This document shows, piece after piece, positions 25,201-36,949 of a DNA stretch of 64,000 bases. Location of the stretch: assembly GCF_010093535.1 (NCBI RefSeq), contig NW_022985168.1, positions 341,147 through 405,146 of the forward strand, in the 5' to 3' direction. Under the pieces are notes generated by a model, which saw nothing but the letters and a program-made list of their open reading frames with translations, was not told the DNA's origin and made no database searches. The position numbers and the translations under genes were made by a program. This DNA is from Lindgomyces ingoldianus. Taxonomy: Eukaryota; Ascomycota; Dothideomycetes; Pleosporales; Lindgomycetaceae. Position 1 is the stretch's first letter. Every line of letters begins with the position of its first letter.

Positions 25201-27220
25201 GTTGTAGTAGTTTTAAGGGACTATTATTCTTAGGTTAGTGTGTTTTTAGAAAGCTAAAGCTTAGTCTATATTAAAAATTATAACTGCGTAGATTTTATAA
25301 TCTAGTTATTAAGCTAGAGTTATAAATAAGGCAGGTTCTATATAGCAAATGTCTATCTGCTGTTTAAGTCCTAGTTTATGTCTAAATTAAGTAGGTAAAG
25401 GTTCTTTAAAGGCTTCTTCTTCTTTAGGTTTAAGTAGTTGTTAAATTATTTTACATAGCTTATTTTAGTAAAAGGCCTAGCTTATTAGCTTTACTTAAGT
25501 AGTTTTTCTCTAAGTTATTAAAAAGTAAGTCTAGAAACCTTCTATATTAAGTGCTATTTAGGTGTTGTTTAGGTGTAAGCGTAAGCATATATCTTAGCAT
25601 TAAAAAGAGTTAAAGTTTAGAACTTACTCTTAGTAATTAAAGGTAACTTTATGCTAATACAGCTATAGTTGTTCTAGGATTAAGTTATAACATTCTATGT
25701 TTATTACATAGAGCTTAATCTACTTCTTATAGTATTAGTAGGTAATTATAATAGTTATAGTATAAAAGATAAAACCTTTTTTAAGTTGTTTTTTATTAAA
25801 TCTAGTTAAGTAAATTATTTAGGTAAGTAGTATTAATTAAAAATTTAGTTTATGTGCTAGTTTTTTATTAATGTAACCTATGCTGTTTACTTCTAAGTTA
25901 ATAAAAGCTTATATTAGGGCTAATATAGTTTCTTATTATAAATATATAAGAATATTAACTTAGTACTTTTAGTTATTAGTAAGGGACTTAGCCTATAAGT
26001 TAGTAGAGATCTAGTGTTAAATTAGTCCTAGAGGGTAACTTAGCCCTAGGACAAGCCTTTTTACAGGCTTCTACTGCTATAGCTGCAGCTACATTAAAAG
26101 TAGCAAAGAGGATTAAGGCTTAAATATAAGTTAAAGCCCTTATAAAAATAAAATTAAAATAGTAAGAATCTTTAATAAGTGCTAGCAGCGCTACTTGCGC
26201 AGACTTAAAAAAAGAGAATAAAGTAGTTTTAGAAAATATAACTATACTTACTACACTTAAAGCATTAACCTTTTTTTTTATAATTTTTACGCTTTTTAGA
26301 ACTAACTAGAGCATAATTTAAATTAATTTTTATTATGTTAGAGTTCTTATTTATAACTACGCTAGTTTAGGGGCGTATTAGGGCTTGTATAGGGAGGAAC
26401 CTTATGTTATTATTATAGGTAGCAATTAAGTTTGCATACGCATTAAGGTTGTTTAGGAGGGGTTCTCCTACTATAGCGCGTTACAGTTTAGTTAAGAGGG
26501 AGTTATATAAGGCTATAATTAAACCTATCTTATTTAGGCCTATATTAAATACAAGTTAGCAGAACTTAGTAAAGTGTAAAGTAAAGCTTTTTTTTTTTAT
26601 TATAAAGTGTTTAGGTAACTTAGAGCTGTTAACTTTTTATTTAAGTCTTTATAAGTTACTTATAAAAACACTATAAATTAATCTAAGTTAATAATATTCT
26701 TATTTATTAGTAAGTTAATTAAGGCTGTTATGTTATAGTTAAGTTAAGAGTAGGCATATAGTAACTAAAAGTGTTTAAAAAGAAATTAGTCTATATTTCC
26801 TTTAAGTTTATATTAGAGCTTATATAGAAAAGAAGGTAAGTCTTTCTGTTTTCTATTAAACAGCAGGGGATTAAAGAGTTAGTTAGATTTTATTACTAAG
26901 TTAAAAAAGTTATAAGTTGTAGGTAGCATTAGGCAGAAGAAAGTTAAGCTATTTTTAGACTTTTAGGTAAGCTTTAAGGCTAGTAAGTTTTTAGTTCCTA
27001 CTACTATAACAAAAGTTAAGGCAGAAATAAACTACTTAATAATATAAAGCTGTTCTTTAAAGTTCTTTTAAAAAGCTTTAAAGCTTATAATATAGTAGCT
27101 TTTTTATAAAGTAAGCGCTTTTTAAAAGGCTTCTTAGCTTACTTTAATAGCTTAGAGTTATGCAAGTACTAAGCTTATTAAATTAGATTTAGAGGCTATT
27201 CTTAGCTAAAGTTTTAACAC
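22215..27220 (-). pseudogene. B1 gag-pol, RIP-inactivated
   Basis: Minus-strand gypsy polyprotein. Read from right to left it gives gag, protease, reverse transcriptase, RNase H and integrase regions; the RT/RNase H part (about 24.1-25.1 kb) matches B2, where the RNase H motif NYKIYNKELL is readable. TAG and TAA stops are dense. The protein is clearly dead. Confidence 0.7.
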
Positions 27221-27227
27221 AACATAA

Positions 27228-27418
27228 TGTTATAATTATGCATAAGTAAGGTTATAGAGCTTTACAGAGGTCTAGTTTAATTACTACATAAAGTATTATA
27301 GTAAGTATAAGATGTTATATAAGAAATAAAAAAGTTTAAAAGGAAATTAGTAATTAAATACTTAGCTTAGAAGTCTAAGCGCTTTAAGTATAAATTAAGC
27401 CTGTTTTAAGTTTAGTTA
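27228..27418 (-). repeat. B1 5' LTR, visible part
   Basis: First 191 bp of the right LTR before the assembly gap. Its inner end reads tgttataattatgcat against TGTCACAATTGTGCAC at the outer end of the left LTR, showing strong RIP on the inner copy. Confidence 0.85.
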
Positions 27419-27878
27419 NNNNNNNNNNNNNNNNNNNNNNNNNNNNNNNNNNNNNNNNNNNNNNNNNNNNNNNNNNNNNNNNNNNNNNNNNNNNNNNNNN
27501 NNNNNNNNNNNNNNNNNNNNNNNNNNNNNNNNNNNNNNNNNNNNNNNNNNNNNNNNNNNNNNNNNNNNNNNNNNNNNNNNNNNNNNNNNNNNNNNNNNNN
27601 NNNNNNNNNNNNNNNNNNNNNNNNNNNNNNNNNNNNNNNNNNNNNNNNNNNNNNNNNNNNNNNNNNNNNNNNNNNNNNNNNNNNNNNNNNNNNNNNNNNN
27701 NNNNNNNNNNNNNNNNNNNNNNNNNNNNNNNNNNNNNNNNNNNNNNNNNNNNNNNNNNNNNNNNNNNNNNNNNNNNNNNNNNNNNNNNNNNNNNNNNNNN
27801 NNNNNNNNNNNNNNNNNNNNNNNNNNNNNNNNNNNNNNNNNNNNNNNNNNNNNNNNNNNNNNNNNNNNNNNNNNNNNN
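27419..27878. other. assembly gap (460 N)
   Basis: Run of N. By comparison with B2 and A1 it should hold about 127 bp of the B1 LTR, the target duplicate AGTTA and about 220 bp of the copia A2 leader. The gap size may be nominal. Confidence 0.99.
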
Positions 27879-27957
27879 AGGGATAGGTAACAAAACAAAG
27901 TGCCTTACAGGGCGTAGGGTTAATCGCTTGTGCAGTGGATCGCGCGGGTACTGCTGT

Positions 27958-28189
27958 TGTCTAGCTGCTAGGTTGTGCAGCTTTAATGGCTTTAGTGTGC
28001 GCCTTGCACTATCTCCTCCTTACTTTGTACAGTAGCAGAGCTTGCTGTACAATGCAAAGGATTAATATGCTATTGTCTAGCTGCTAGGTTGTGCAGCTTT
28101 AATAGCTTTAGTGTGCGTCTTGCACTATCTCCTTCTTACTTTGTACAGTAGCAGAGCTTGCTGTATAATGTAAAGGATTAATCTGCTAT
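27958..28189. repeat. tandem 116-bp repeats in the A2 leader (two visible units)
   Basis: Two adjacent 116-bp units (27958-28073 and 28074-28189), each containing TCTAGCTGCTAGGTTGTGCA and a TTTGTACAGTAGCAGAGC stretch. They lie in the leader between 5' LTR and gag. The first unit is almost free of RIP changes although it lies in the interior of a repeat; the second is partly mutated. Confidence 0.85.
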
Positions 28190-28349
28190 CTTAAGAGATA
28201 GGTAACTAAACAAAGTACCTTACAAGGTGTAGGTACTCTGCTGTTACTTTTCCTAAAAGATAGGTAATAAAATAAAGTACTTTATAAAGCATAAGTACTT
28301 TATTATTACTCTTGCTAATTTATAGTTAATTAAATTAACTACTAATTAG

Positions 28350-28629
28350 TGTTAAATAAGCTCTAATAGCTAGCTGCTTATAGTATAAGCACTTAAGTAG
28401 CAAGAGTAAGAGTGGTGTACAGTGTGCATAGTGTACAAGGTAGGTAAGGTAAGGGTAACATGTTTTTAGTTCTATTGCTCTTGTCTTTCCTCTGTACAGA
28501 GGAAAAGGGGGATATCTAGATGTTCGCGCACAGAGGTTCGCGCACAAGCATTATGTGACATAGATACGTGATCCTGCTCGTGCGCGATCGTTCGTGTCCA
28601 GGCCGCGACGCTGCTGCTGCGTACGGACA
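28350..28629 (-). repeat. A2 5' LTR
   Basis: 280 bp. The last ~110 bp (28520-28629), which form the outer edge, retain many CG, CA and TG dinucleotides (GGCCGCGACGCTGCTGCTGC), unlike the inner copy at 18.7-18.8 kb. Followed by target duplicate AGTAT. Confidence 0.9.
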
Positions 28630-28634
28630 AGTAT

Positions 28635-30100
28635 AGTAGTTTTGTCTTTACATATAATAACATTTAAAATGTTGTTAAAGTATGCTTTAAGTTAGTTAGT
28701 ATTTACTAGTAATAGTAGGAATAGTGTTAGAGTCTTTAAAATGTAGTATGTAACTAGACTAATTAAGTTCTAGATTTATATAGTACTAATTAATTCCTTT
28801 AGTGTCTAGCCTTTAAAGCTAATATCTGTTTAGCTAAGTGTCTAATTAATTTCTATACATAGGTTCTCTTATATATACGCCTTAAGTTAAGACTTACTAA
28901 TAGTAGAGATCTTTACTACGCCTATATTTTATAGTTTACCTTAGTATACTATATAGTATTAGTTATTAAGAATAAACTGCTTAGCATATTTTTTAAGTTT
29001 AATGCTGTAGATGTTCTTTTCTGTTGCATAGTGTAGATAGGCAGCAGAGGTAAGGTAGTTAATAGCTTTCTTAGTATTCTTACTCTTTTATTCTATTTTT
29101 TTTATATTATATAAATTATTTTCTTTTTTAAGGTAACCTTTAAAGTCTTAGATGTATAAAGTAATAGCTTTATATAATAAGGTTTTATTATAGAAATCTT
29201 TATATAAGGCAACATACTAGTTCTTTGCTTATGTATAGTTATTATAAGAGTAGTTTAATAACTAACATCCTTTCTTATAGCAGACAAAGCACTTCTTTGT
29301 CTGCGTGCAGTTGTCTCTAGATTATAGCTTAAACCTAAATAGAGATCTTCTATGTTGTTCTTTTCTGCGCAGAGAGAGGCTTCTTTCTTATTATGCAGAG
29401 TTGTATTAGCAGTCTATGTAGTATACATTAGGCAGTTCCTAGAGGTATTAGTTTACCCTTTAGTTTATAGTAACTTAAAGTAATGCCTATAAGTTGCTAA
29501 ATAAAGCTTTATATAAGAGCTTAATAGTAAACATAGCATGTTCTAGTTTTAGTTATTCTTAACAGGCTTATATAACAGCAGTGTGCAGTAGAATATCTTT
29601 TTAGAATTTTATTTCTAGTGCCCTTTATATAAGTGTAAGCTTGTTAATTATTATTTTAAAAACTTTATATAAACTTTTATTAAAGTTCTTTTATTAGCAT
29701 TATGTAAAAGTTATTATTATCTAGTTTATCTAGTACTAGCTATAGTTTACATTAGTGTTAAAGTAACTACTTAAGGTGTTATACAAATGCTTCTAGTTAT
29801 GTCTAGGGCTTATGTTGTGCATATAGTATATATTTACCTAACCTTTTAAAATATTTAGAAAGATGTCTATATACTAAGTTTTCTAGATATCTAGCTGTTA
29901 ACATAAATTAATAAAGATTCTTATTTTATTTATAAAAATGTTATATAGTTAACTTATATAGTTATTATTTTTTTTTTATGCTTTTTAAAATTATATAATC
30001 TTGTCTACTAGAAGTTTTTCTTTAGCAGTTTCCCTTTAGAGTAGAAGTTTATATAGGTTGTAATGTAGTATAGACTATGTAGGTAGTATTAGTAGTGCAT
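28635..30100 (-). pseudogene. A1 copia gag/protease-integrase fragment, RIP-inactivated
   Basis: Remainder of the A1 polyprotein upstream of the A2 insertion, read on the minus strand. It is the inverted match of A3 about 36.7-38.08 kb and includes the gag zinc-knuckle area (around 29.27-29.3 kb, where TGCTTTGTCTGCTAT is visible in reverse). Multiple stops. Confidence 0.7.
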
Positions 30101-30791
30101 ACACTACTGCAGGCAGTGGTGTGTACAATTAAGGGTGTAGAGCAGGCGTTAGGTAGAGTGGCATGTATTATTTATACAGTAATTAGTGTAGTGCTAGCTA
30201 AGGTGTAGAAGTAAGTAATGCTAGTATATTTAGTATTAATAGCAGCATTATGTTTAGTCTACTTCTGTGCAAAGCTTTATATAGTAATAAAAGTTACATA
30301 TAAAGCTTTTCTAGTGCAATTGCTTTTTTTTATGCTATATTATACAGCTTCTAGGCTTAGGTACCTTTAGTGCCTAGCTATAGTGTAATTCTCTTATTCT
30401 CTAGCACTTATATAAGCTCTCTTTTAAATGCGCAGCTAAGTGCTAAGAAGTCTTATAGTGTCTATTTTTTAAAATCCTTTATATACACACTTAAAAAAGT
30501 AGCGCCTTTTTAAGTTGTTATATGTAAATTAGTAATTATATAACTTATATATAATTAAGTTTATAAGCTTATTAAAGCTTTTAACATGTTAATTTTATTA
30601 TTCTAGTACTCTAGGCTAGTCTTGTTTTATAGTGTTGCCTCTAATATCTCTATATCCTTTATAAGTTATTTATATAATAAGAATTATTCCTTATTTTTTT
30701 TATTATTACGCAGAGTTGTTAGTTACTAATAAAATTTTATTATAATAGTATAGTTAATTACTTTTCTAGTAGATTACGCAGGTACTGCTGT

Positions 30792-31284
30792 TGTCTAGCT
30801 GCTAAGTTGTGCAGCTTTAATAGCTTTAGTGTACGCCTTACACTATCTCCTTTGTACTTTATACAGTAGCAGAGCTTGCTATATAATGTAAAGGATTAAT
30901 CTGCTATTCTAAAAGATAGGTAACTAAATAAAGTACTTTATAAAGCATAAGTGCTTTATTATTACTTTTTCTAAAAGATAAGTAACAAAACAAAGTGCCT
31001 TATAAAGCGTAGGGTTAATTGCTTATGCAGTAGATTGCGCAGGTACTGCTATTATCTAGCTGCTAAGTTGTGCAGCTTTAATAGCTTTAGTGTGCGCCTT
31101 ACACTATCTCCTTCTTACTTTATACAGTAGCAGAGCTTACTGTATAATGTAAAGAATTAATGTGCTGTTGTCTAGCTGCTAGGTTGTGCAGCTTTAGTAG
31201 CTTTAGTGTGCGTCTTACACTATCTTCTCCTTACTCTGTACAGTAGCAGAGCTTGCTGTATAATGTAAAAGATTAATCTACTAT
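30792..31284. repeat. 116-bp leader repeats in A1 (three units)
   Basis: Units at 30792-30907, 31053-31168 and 31169-31284, the first separated from the others by a ~145-bp spacer that contains shorter repeats around RATAGGTAACWAAAYAAAGT. Unit number and spacing differ from A2 and A3. Confidence 0.8.
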
Positions 31285-31444
31285 TCTAAAGAATAAGTAA
31301 CTAAATAAAGTACCTTATAAAGCATAAGTGCTTTATTATTACTCTTTTTAAAAAATAAGTAATAAAATAAAGTACCTTATAAAGCATAAGTACTTTATTA
31401 TTACTTTTACTAATTTATAGTTAATTAAATTAACTACTAATTAG

Positions 31445-31724
31445 TGTTAAATAGGCTCTAATAGCTAGCTGCTTATAGTATAAGCACTTAAGTAGTAAAA
31501 GTAAGAGTAGTGTACAGTGTACACAGCGTACAAAGTAGGTAAGGTAAGGGTAACATGTTTCTAGTTCTATTACTTTTATCTTTTCTTTATATAGAGGAAA
31601 AAGGGGATATCTAGATGTTTGCGCACAGAGGTTCGCGCACAAGCATCATGTGACATAGATACGTGATCCTGCTCGTGCGCGATCGCTTGTATCCAGGCCG
31701 CGACGCTGCTGCTGCGTACGAACA
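31445..31724 (-). repeat. A1 5' LTR
   Basis: 280 bp. The outer ~100 bp (31620-31724) is almost unmutated; the inner start reads TGTTAAATAGG where the outer end of the 3' LTR reads TGTTGAATGGG. Followed by target duplicate GTTTT. Confidence 0.9.
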
Positions 31725-31729
31725 GTTTT

Positions 31730-32220
31730 AGTATATATAGTAGAGGACAAGTAGATAACAGAGGGACGTTATATGCCTAACACTATTAGCTTAGTAACTA
31801 AAAAAGTAATAGTATATATGTTTATATAAAAATAGTCTACTAACTACACTTTTTTACTAGTAAAACTAAAGTAAAGCGTAACTAATTAATAAGTAGCCTA
31901 CTAATACTAACTCTATAAATCTTTTCTAAGGTTAGACTATAGCTTACTAGTAGCATAATGCTTATAAGTAGAAACATAGTAAAAAGTAGACACATTAAAT
32001 AGCTTATAAGTAATACTTATAGTAAAATAAACATTAAAGATAAAAAATAAAAGCTATAAAAAAAAAAGTAAAAAAAGTAAAATAAAAAAAATAAAAAAGT
32101 AAAAAAAAGCCTTTTTTAAATTACGCCTAGCTAAATTAGCTAGATTACGCCTTAAGTGCAGTAGATTATAACTTAGGCATTACTAATATGTGCATAAAAC
32201 ATAGCATATAACTAAGTAAA
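31730..32220. repeat. Helitron 3' flank, non-coding, RIP-mutated
   Basis: AT-rich sequence between the helicase stop (32221-32223, minus strand) and the A1 target site. It presumably continues at 14982 and below once A1 is removed. No Helitron 3' hairpin/CTRR terminus was recognised. Confidence 0.45.
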
Positions 32221-33610
32221 TTATAATAACACTTTTTTATACATAACATTAACAACACGCCTTATTAAATTAGCCTAGTTTAAAATACATATGCTAGATA
32301 CAGTTGTAACTCTAGAAAGCGCAACATAAAGCTGTCTATGTGTAAAGACTAGATGCCTTAGGTTTACACCTATAATCTTTATAGATTAGCCCTGTAATTT
32401 GTTAATAAACATTATAAAATACAACTAAATAAGTATTTAATAGCATATAATAAAAAAGAGTAAGATGTTATAATTCTTTAATACTAATTTAATTTAAGTA
32501 ATAGTTTATGTTTATTTATTAAATTTACTTTTTAAAATCCTTTTAGTTACAAACGCGCCTTATTAACTTAGAGTAGTAACTAATAATTAGGTCCTATTAC
32601 ATAAACCTTCTCTAAGATCTAGATTTTAAAGTAAAATAACTAAAACTTTAACCTTTAAATAAAGTCTAGTAAGAGGTAAACTAGGCAGATTAAACATTTA
32701 TAATAGATTTTCTAGAGAATAATTAACACTATTTAATTCTGTCTAATATACCTTATTTATAGACATAAATTTCTAAACATTACCTTTAAAATGCCTAAAA
32801 AGAATATTATTAATCTCTGTAACTGCCTTATTATAGACTGTAAAAATATAGTGCTGTTAAAAAAAGCGCGTAGTAATAGTAAAGTCTAGAAATACACACA
32901 GCATATTTAATAGATACACATAAGAATAAAAGTAACTTATAGAGATAAACTTTTAGACACTAGAAAGCAGATTAACATGTGTCTACTTATCTCTAAATAC
33001 AGAAAGTATTTAGTCTATATAAGCCTAATTTGCAGCTTTAGTGTGCATTTTTATATTCTTAGTTAAAGTTAGAACTATAAAACAACGCTAGAGGGGGGAC
33101 TGTTAAAGGCATGCCTACACTATTTAACCTTAGCTACCTTTAGGTATAACTAGCAGAATCTGCAAAAAATTACTGCTAAATACTAATAAAATACTACTAA
33201 AAGGTAGTTTACTTTATAGTATGTTATAAAAACTTTAATTAACAGCCTTAAAACATAACTAGTGCTATATAAAAACTTTATCCTAAATAATAAGGCTAGT
33301 TTTATAAAGCAGCTTAGAAGTAGAGGAGTTTATAGTAAACATGCAGAAAGAATTCTCTATAATCTTAATAAGTATCTTAAAACTTAAGTGCATAGTTCTG
33401 CTACCTAAAAGAAGTAGCGCTATAATACTAGATAAAGCTACACAGAAAATAATCTTACACTAAGACTAAATTAAGAATATAACATTTAATAGAGAAAAGT
33501 TTTACTAGTACTACTAAGGCTTTAAATAAAAAACTAAGTGTTGTTTAGATCTAAATATATAGTAGACTTAATAGTATTAAACACTAATTTTTAACTACAA
33601 TTTAATTAGT
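32221..33610 (-). pseudogene. Helitron PIF1-type helicase, C-terminal piece
   Basis: Minus-strand remnant of the helicase half of a Helitron Rep-helicase. Order: Walker A visible as SSTSKT (about 33496-33516, Gly to Ser changes, one base out of frame), Walker B as II.DKV (about 33273-33291), then NLDLREGLCN, then the C-terminal helicase signature GVNLRHLVFTH followed by QLYVALSRVTTVSSI, and a stop at 32221-32223. Changes fit RIP: Gly to Ser/Arg, Glu/Asp to Lys/Asn, Trp or Gln to stop. The right edge is the TA target of the pogo element. Confidence 0.85.
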
Positions 33611-33612
33611 TA

Positions 33613-34744
33613 ACGTACCTAACAGGTTAGCCGGCCACACAGGTTGGCTGGCCACTTTTGCTAAGCCCCTACTAAACTCTACCTATCTACATAATGCCTT
33701 AACAACAACACTAGATTAAATCTTCTAAAGAACATTAGATACAGCTTACTCTTTAGGCTCTTAAATAAAACTTAAAACTCTCCTTACAACGCGCTGCAGC
33801 TATCTATAATGTCTTTTACATAATACTAAGCAATTAACGCGCTAGACAGCCTTTACAAGTAGAATACTAGCCTAAATTAAGGAATCTAACTAAGCTTAAA
33901 AAGAAGGTAGTTGTTAAGTACATACTTAAGCTTATTACGCGCAGATTTTCTTCTAAGCTTACAGCTATAGCTAATATAGCTAATTCCTTGCCTACAAAGT
34001 GTAATCTAGGCTAGGTTAGCTTAAACTAGACTAGTATGTAGGTTAAGCACTACCCTAAGTTTATAATAAAGTTTAATTATAAGTATAATTATAAGAGAGC
34101 GCTTTATAAGGATCTAAAGGTTATCTAGAGCTAGTTTTGCCTAGTAGCTAACATAAAAGCTAAGTACAGTATCTAGGATAAAGACAGGTATAACTTTAAC
34201 AAGTTAGGCTTTATAATAGGCTAGATATTAACTAGAGTAGTTATTATAGCTTTAAAGAGATAAGGACAGCTAAAGGTAATATAGTAAGGTAATAAAAAGT
34301 AGATAACAGTTATCTAAAGCATTAACATAATAAGGTAGGCTATAAGATTACAAAGCTTTAAGTAGTAAATAAGGCTGCTATGTAACATAAATTACATAAA
34401 AAAAAGTAGATTTAGGCAGAAAAAACCTTAATAGTTAAGGATAGAGCTTGTCTAACTGCTCTAAAGAAGTTTAAAGCGCGTAGTAATAAGAAAAAGCTAA
34501 AGACACAGGTGCGCGCTAAAAAAAGTAAGCTAAGTTAAAGGCAATGTAGGCAGTGTAATTAAACTAGGTATAACTTACATATGTGTAAATAAGTAGCAGA
34601 AGTAGACTTTAAATAATATCTTATGTTATATTACTTTATATAGGGCTAAAGTAGGCTGTTTTGCGAGAGAATAGAGTGGTTTTAGTGGGGGCTTAGCAAA
34701 AGTGGCCGGCCAACCTGTGTGGCCGGCCAACCTGTTAGGTACGT
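33613..34744 (+). mobile_element. pogo/Fot1-type DNA transposon, internally deleted
   Basis: 1,132-bp element with ~57-bp terminal inverted repeats (33613-33669 and 34688-34744) beginning ACGTACCTAACAGG, inserted at TA with duplication (33611-33612 and 34745-34746), as in Tc1/mariner-pogo elements. Each TIR carries two copies of a GC-rich subrepeat ACAGGTTGGCCGGCCA. It contains a transposase whose catalytic domain is truncated. Its insertion splits the Helitron helicase frame. Confidence 0.9.
33694..34620 (+). pseudogene. pogo-type (CENP-B/jerky-like) transposase remnant, RIP-inactivated
   Basis: From the ATG at 33694 one plus-strand frame runs with only stop-type lesions through the N-terminal helix-turn-helix region (LSLQRAAAIYNV), the CENP-B-like part (RNLTKLKKKVVVKYI) and the start of the DDE domain (DRYNFNKLGFIIG) to about 34350. 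The remaining catalytic region is missing. The typical C-terminal basic and Cys-rich tail then follows in another frame (KFKARSNKKKLKTQVRAK, then a C..C pattern) at about 34430-34610. Full-length relatives have over 500 codons, so this copy was deleted internally as well as mutated. Confidence 0.82.
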
Positions 34745-34746
34745 TA

Positions 34747-35240
34747 TAAGACTTAGTAAAAGTAGTATACTTAGTAATATTATTATATAACATCTACTTA
34801 TATACTAAGAAAGGAATAGTAATAAAGGTCTAATTATATAAGGGCATTAGCATTCTAAATTAAAATAGTGTTTTACTATATAACTTTAAAAGCATTTAGT
34901 TTAGAATTTATAGGCTGTAATCTTATAATAGCTTAGATTTAGTAGAAAAAGGATTAATAAAGGCTATTTATAGAGGTAGATTATCTAAGAAGTTAGCATA
35001 AAATGTTATTTAGATAGCTACTAGATTAAGTATGTTACTAAATACTAGCGCCTACATAAATATTTATTATAATAAAAAGCTAGTAGCTGTAAGTTAAAGT
35101 TTTTAGAAAATATAATCTTAAGATTAGTTTTTTATAATAAACTATAAGCTAAACAGGTGTCTTTAAATATTAAATAAAGCTTACTTTGCATAGTACGCAG
35201 GTTACTAAAGCTAGTTGCCCTAGGAATATAGGTTAATAAC
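34747..35240 (-). pseudogene. Helitron helicase, middle piece
   Basis: Minus-strand fragment between pogo and copia A3. Readable: MLLTYIPRATSFSNLRT at the right end, directly continuing the 48.1-kb piece once A3 is removed, and FKDTCLAYSLL, the motif found between the Rep and helicase domains of fungal Helitrons. The left end joins 33610 across the pogo insertion. Stops throughout. Confidence 0.8.
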
Positions 35241-35245
35241 ATTTA

Positions 35246-35525
35246 TGTCCGTACGCAGCAGCAGCGTCGCGGCCTGGATACAAACAATCGCGCACGAGCA
35301 GGATCACGTATCTATGTCACATAATGCTTGTGCGCAAACCTCTGTGCGCAAACATCTAAATATCCCCCTTTTCCTTTATATAAAGGAAAGATAAGAGTAA
35401 TAGAACTAGAAACATATTGCTTTTACTTTACCTACTTTATATACTATGCACACTGTACACTACTCTTACTTTTGCTACTTAAGTGCTTATACTATAAGTA
35501 GCTAGCTATTAGAGCTTATTTAACA
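35246..35525 (+). repeat. A3 5' LTR
   Basis: 280 bp. The outer ~95 bp (GTACGCAGCAGCAGCGTCGC and on to about 35340) is nearly free of RIP. The same sequence at the inner edge of the 3' LTR (47833-47920) is strongly mutated. Confidence 0.92.
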
Positions 35526-35696
35526 CTAATTAGTAGTTAATTTAATTAACTATAAATTAGTAAGAGTAATAATAAAGTACTTATGCTTTATAAAGTACTT
35601 TATTTTATTACTTATTTTTTAAAAAGAGTAATAGTAGAGTACTTACACCTTATAAGGTACTTTATTTAGTTACTTATTTTTTAGAATAGTAGATTA

Positions 35697-35935
35697 ATTT
35701 TTTACATTATACAGTAAGCTCTACTACTGTATAAAGTAAAAAGGAGATAGTGTAAGACGCACACTAAAGCTACTAAAGCTGTATAACCTAGTAGCTAGAT
35801 AATAGCACATTAATTCTTTACATTATATAGTAAGCTCTGCTACTGTATAAAGTAAAAAGGAGATAGTGTAAGGCGCACACTAAAGCTATTAAAGCTGCAC
35901 AACCTAGCAGCTAGATAATAGTAGTACCTATGTAA
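35697..35935. repeat. 116-bp leader repeats in A3 (two units, inverted relative to A1/A2)
   Basis: Two adjacent units homologous to those at 27958 and 30792. They sit between LTR and gag, flanked on the left by short repeats around AAGTACTTTATTTTATTACTT. Confidence 0.75.
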
Positions 35936-36949
35936 TTTACTAAAAAAGTAATTAACTATACTATTATAATAAAATCTTATTAGCAACTAACAACTTTATG
36001 TAATAATAAAAAGAATAAGAAATAATTTTTATTATATAAATAACTTATAAAGAATATAAAGATATTAAAGGTAACACTATAAAATAAGACTAGCCTAAAG
36101 TACTAGAATAACAAGATTAATATGTTAAAAGCTTTAATAAGCTTATAAACTTAATTATATATAAGTTATATAATTACTAATTTATATATAATAACTTAGA
36201 AAAGCGCTACTTTTCTAAGTATATATATAAAAGATTTTAAAGAATAGACACTATAAGACTTTTTAGCACTTAGCTGCACATTTAAAAAAGAGCTTATATA
36301 AGTGCTAAAGAATAAAAAAATTACACTATAGCTAGGCACTAAAAGTACTTAAGCCTAGAAGCTATATAATATAGCATAAAAAAAAGTAATTACACTAGAA
36401 AGGCTTTATATATAACCTTTATTACTATATAAGGCTCTACATAAAAGTAGACTAAACATAATGCTGCTATTAATACTAAATGTACTAGCATTACTTACTT
36501 TTATACCTTAGCTAGCACTACACTAATTACTGTATAAATAATACATGCTACTCTACCTAACGCCTGCTCCACACCCTTAATTGTACACACTACTGCCTGC
36601 AGTAGTGTATGCACTACTAATACTACCTGCACAATCTATACTATATTACAACTTGTATAAACTTCTACTTTAAAAAGAAACTGCTAAAAAAAAACTTTTA
36701 GTAGATAAAATTATATAATTTTAAAAAGTATAAAAAAAAATAATAACTATATAAGTTAACTATATAATATCTTTATAAATAAAATAAAGATTTTTATTAA
36801 TTTATGTTAATAGCTAGATATTTAGAAAACTTAGTATATAGACATTTTTCTAGACATCCTAAAAGGTTAAGTAAATATGTACTATATGCATAACATAGGC
36901 TTTAGACATAACTAAAAGTATTTATATAACACCTTAAGTAGTTACTTTA

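Larger units (their letters stand above)
21882..27545 (-). mobile_element. Ty3/gypsy element B1, nested in A2 (right end in gap)
   Basis: Coding strand minus. The left (3') LTR 21882-22199 runs from TGTCACA to TGTGACA. The polypurine tract shows in reverse as the C/T-rich run just after it. The right (5') LTR starts at 27228 and runs into the N gap at 27419; its end at about 27545 is extrapolated from the 318-bp LTR length of B2. Left target AGTTA (21877-21881); the right copy is hidden. Body co-linear with B2 throughout. Confidence 0.85.
18532..28629 (-). mobile_element. copia element A2, internally deleted, nested in A1
   Basis: LTRs of 280 bp at 18532-18811 (3') and 28350-28629 (5'), flanked by the duplication AGTAT (18527-18531 and 28630-28634). 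The empty site is preserved uninterrupted in inverted copy A3 (about 38085), confirming the insertion. The internal region keeps the leader and RT/RNase H end but jumps from the leader to the RT end at about 20903, losing gag, protease, integrase and most of RT (about 3 kb compared with A1). It contains gypsy B1 and an assembly gap. Without B1 it is about 4.4 kb, a non-autonomous derivative. Confidence 0.88.
14988..31724 (-). mobile_element. Ty1/copia retrotransposon A1 (interrupted by A2)
   Basis: Copia-type LTR retrotransposon, coding strand minus. It is bounded by 280-bp LTRs (14988-15267 and 31445-31724) with TG/CA ends and flanked by the 5-bp duplication GTTTT (14983-14987 and 31725-31729). 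Nested element A2 plus its duplication occupies 18532-28634; without it A1 is about 6.6 kb. The internal sequence matches A3 in inverted orientation, but A1 lacks two blocks near its 3' end that A2 and A3 keep, including the microsatellite block. Heavily RIP-mutated. Confidence 0.9.

Noticed and set aside
27384..27898. Frames spanning the N run
   Set aside because: They are translations of the assembly gap.
28335..28663. Short minus-strand frames in copia LTRs (also 31430-31642)
   Set aside because: They lie in the RIP-spared outer part of the LTRs, where stops are rare simply because the sequence is unmutated; there is no homology between copies beyond the LTR itself.
30792..31284. Possible CRISPR-like array
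   Set aside because: Units are 116 bp, directly adjacent and variable, lie in a retrotransposon leader of a eukaryote, and have no spacer pattern.
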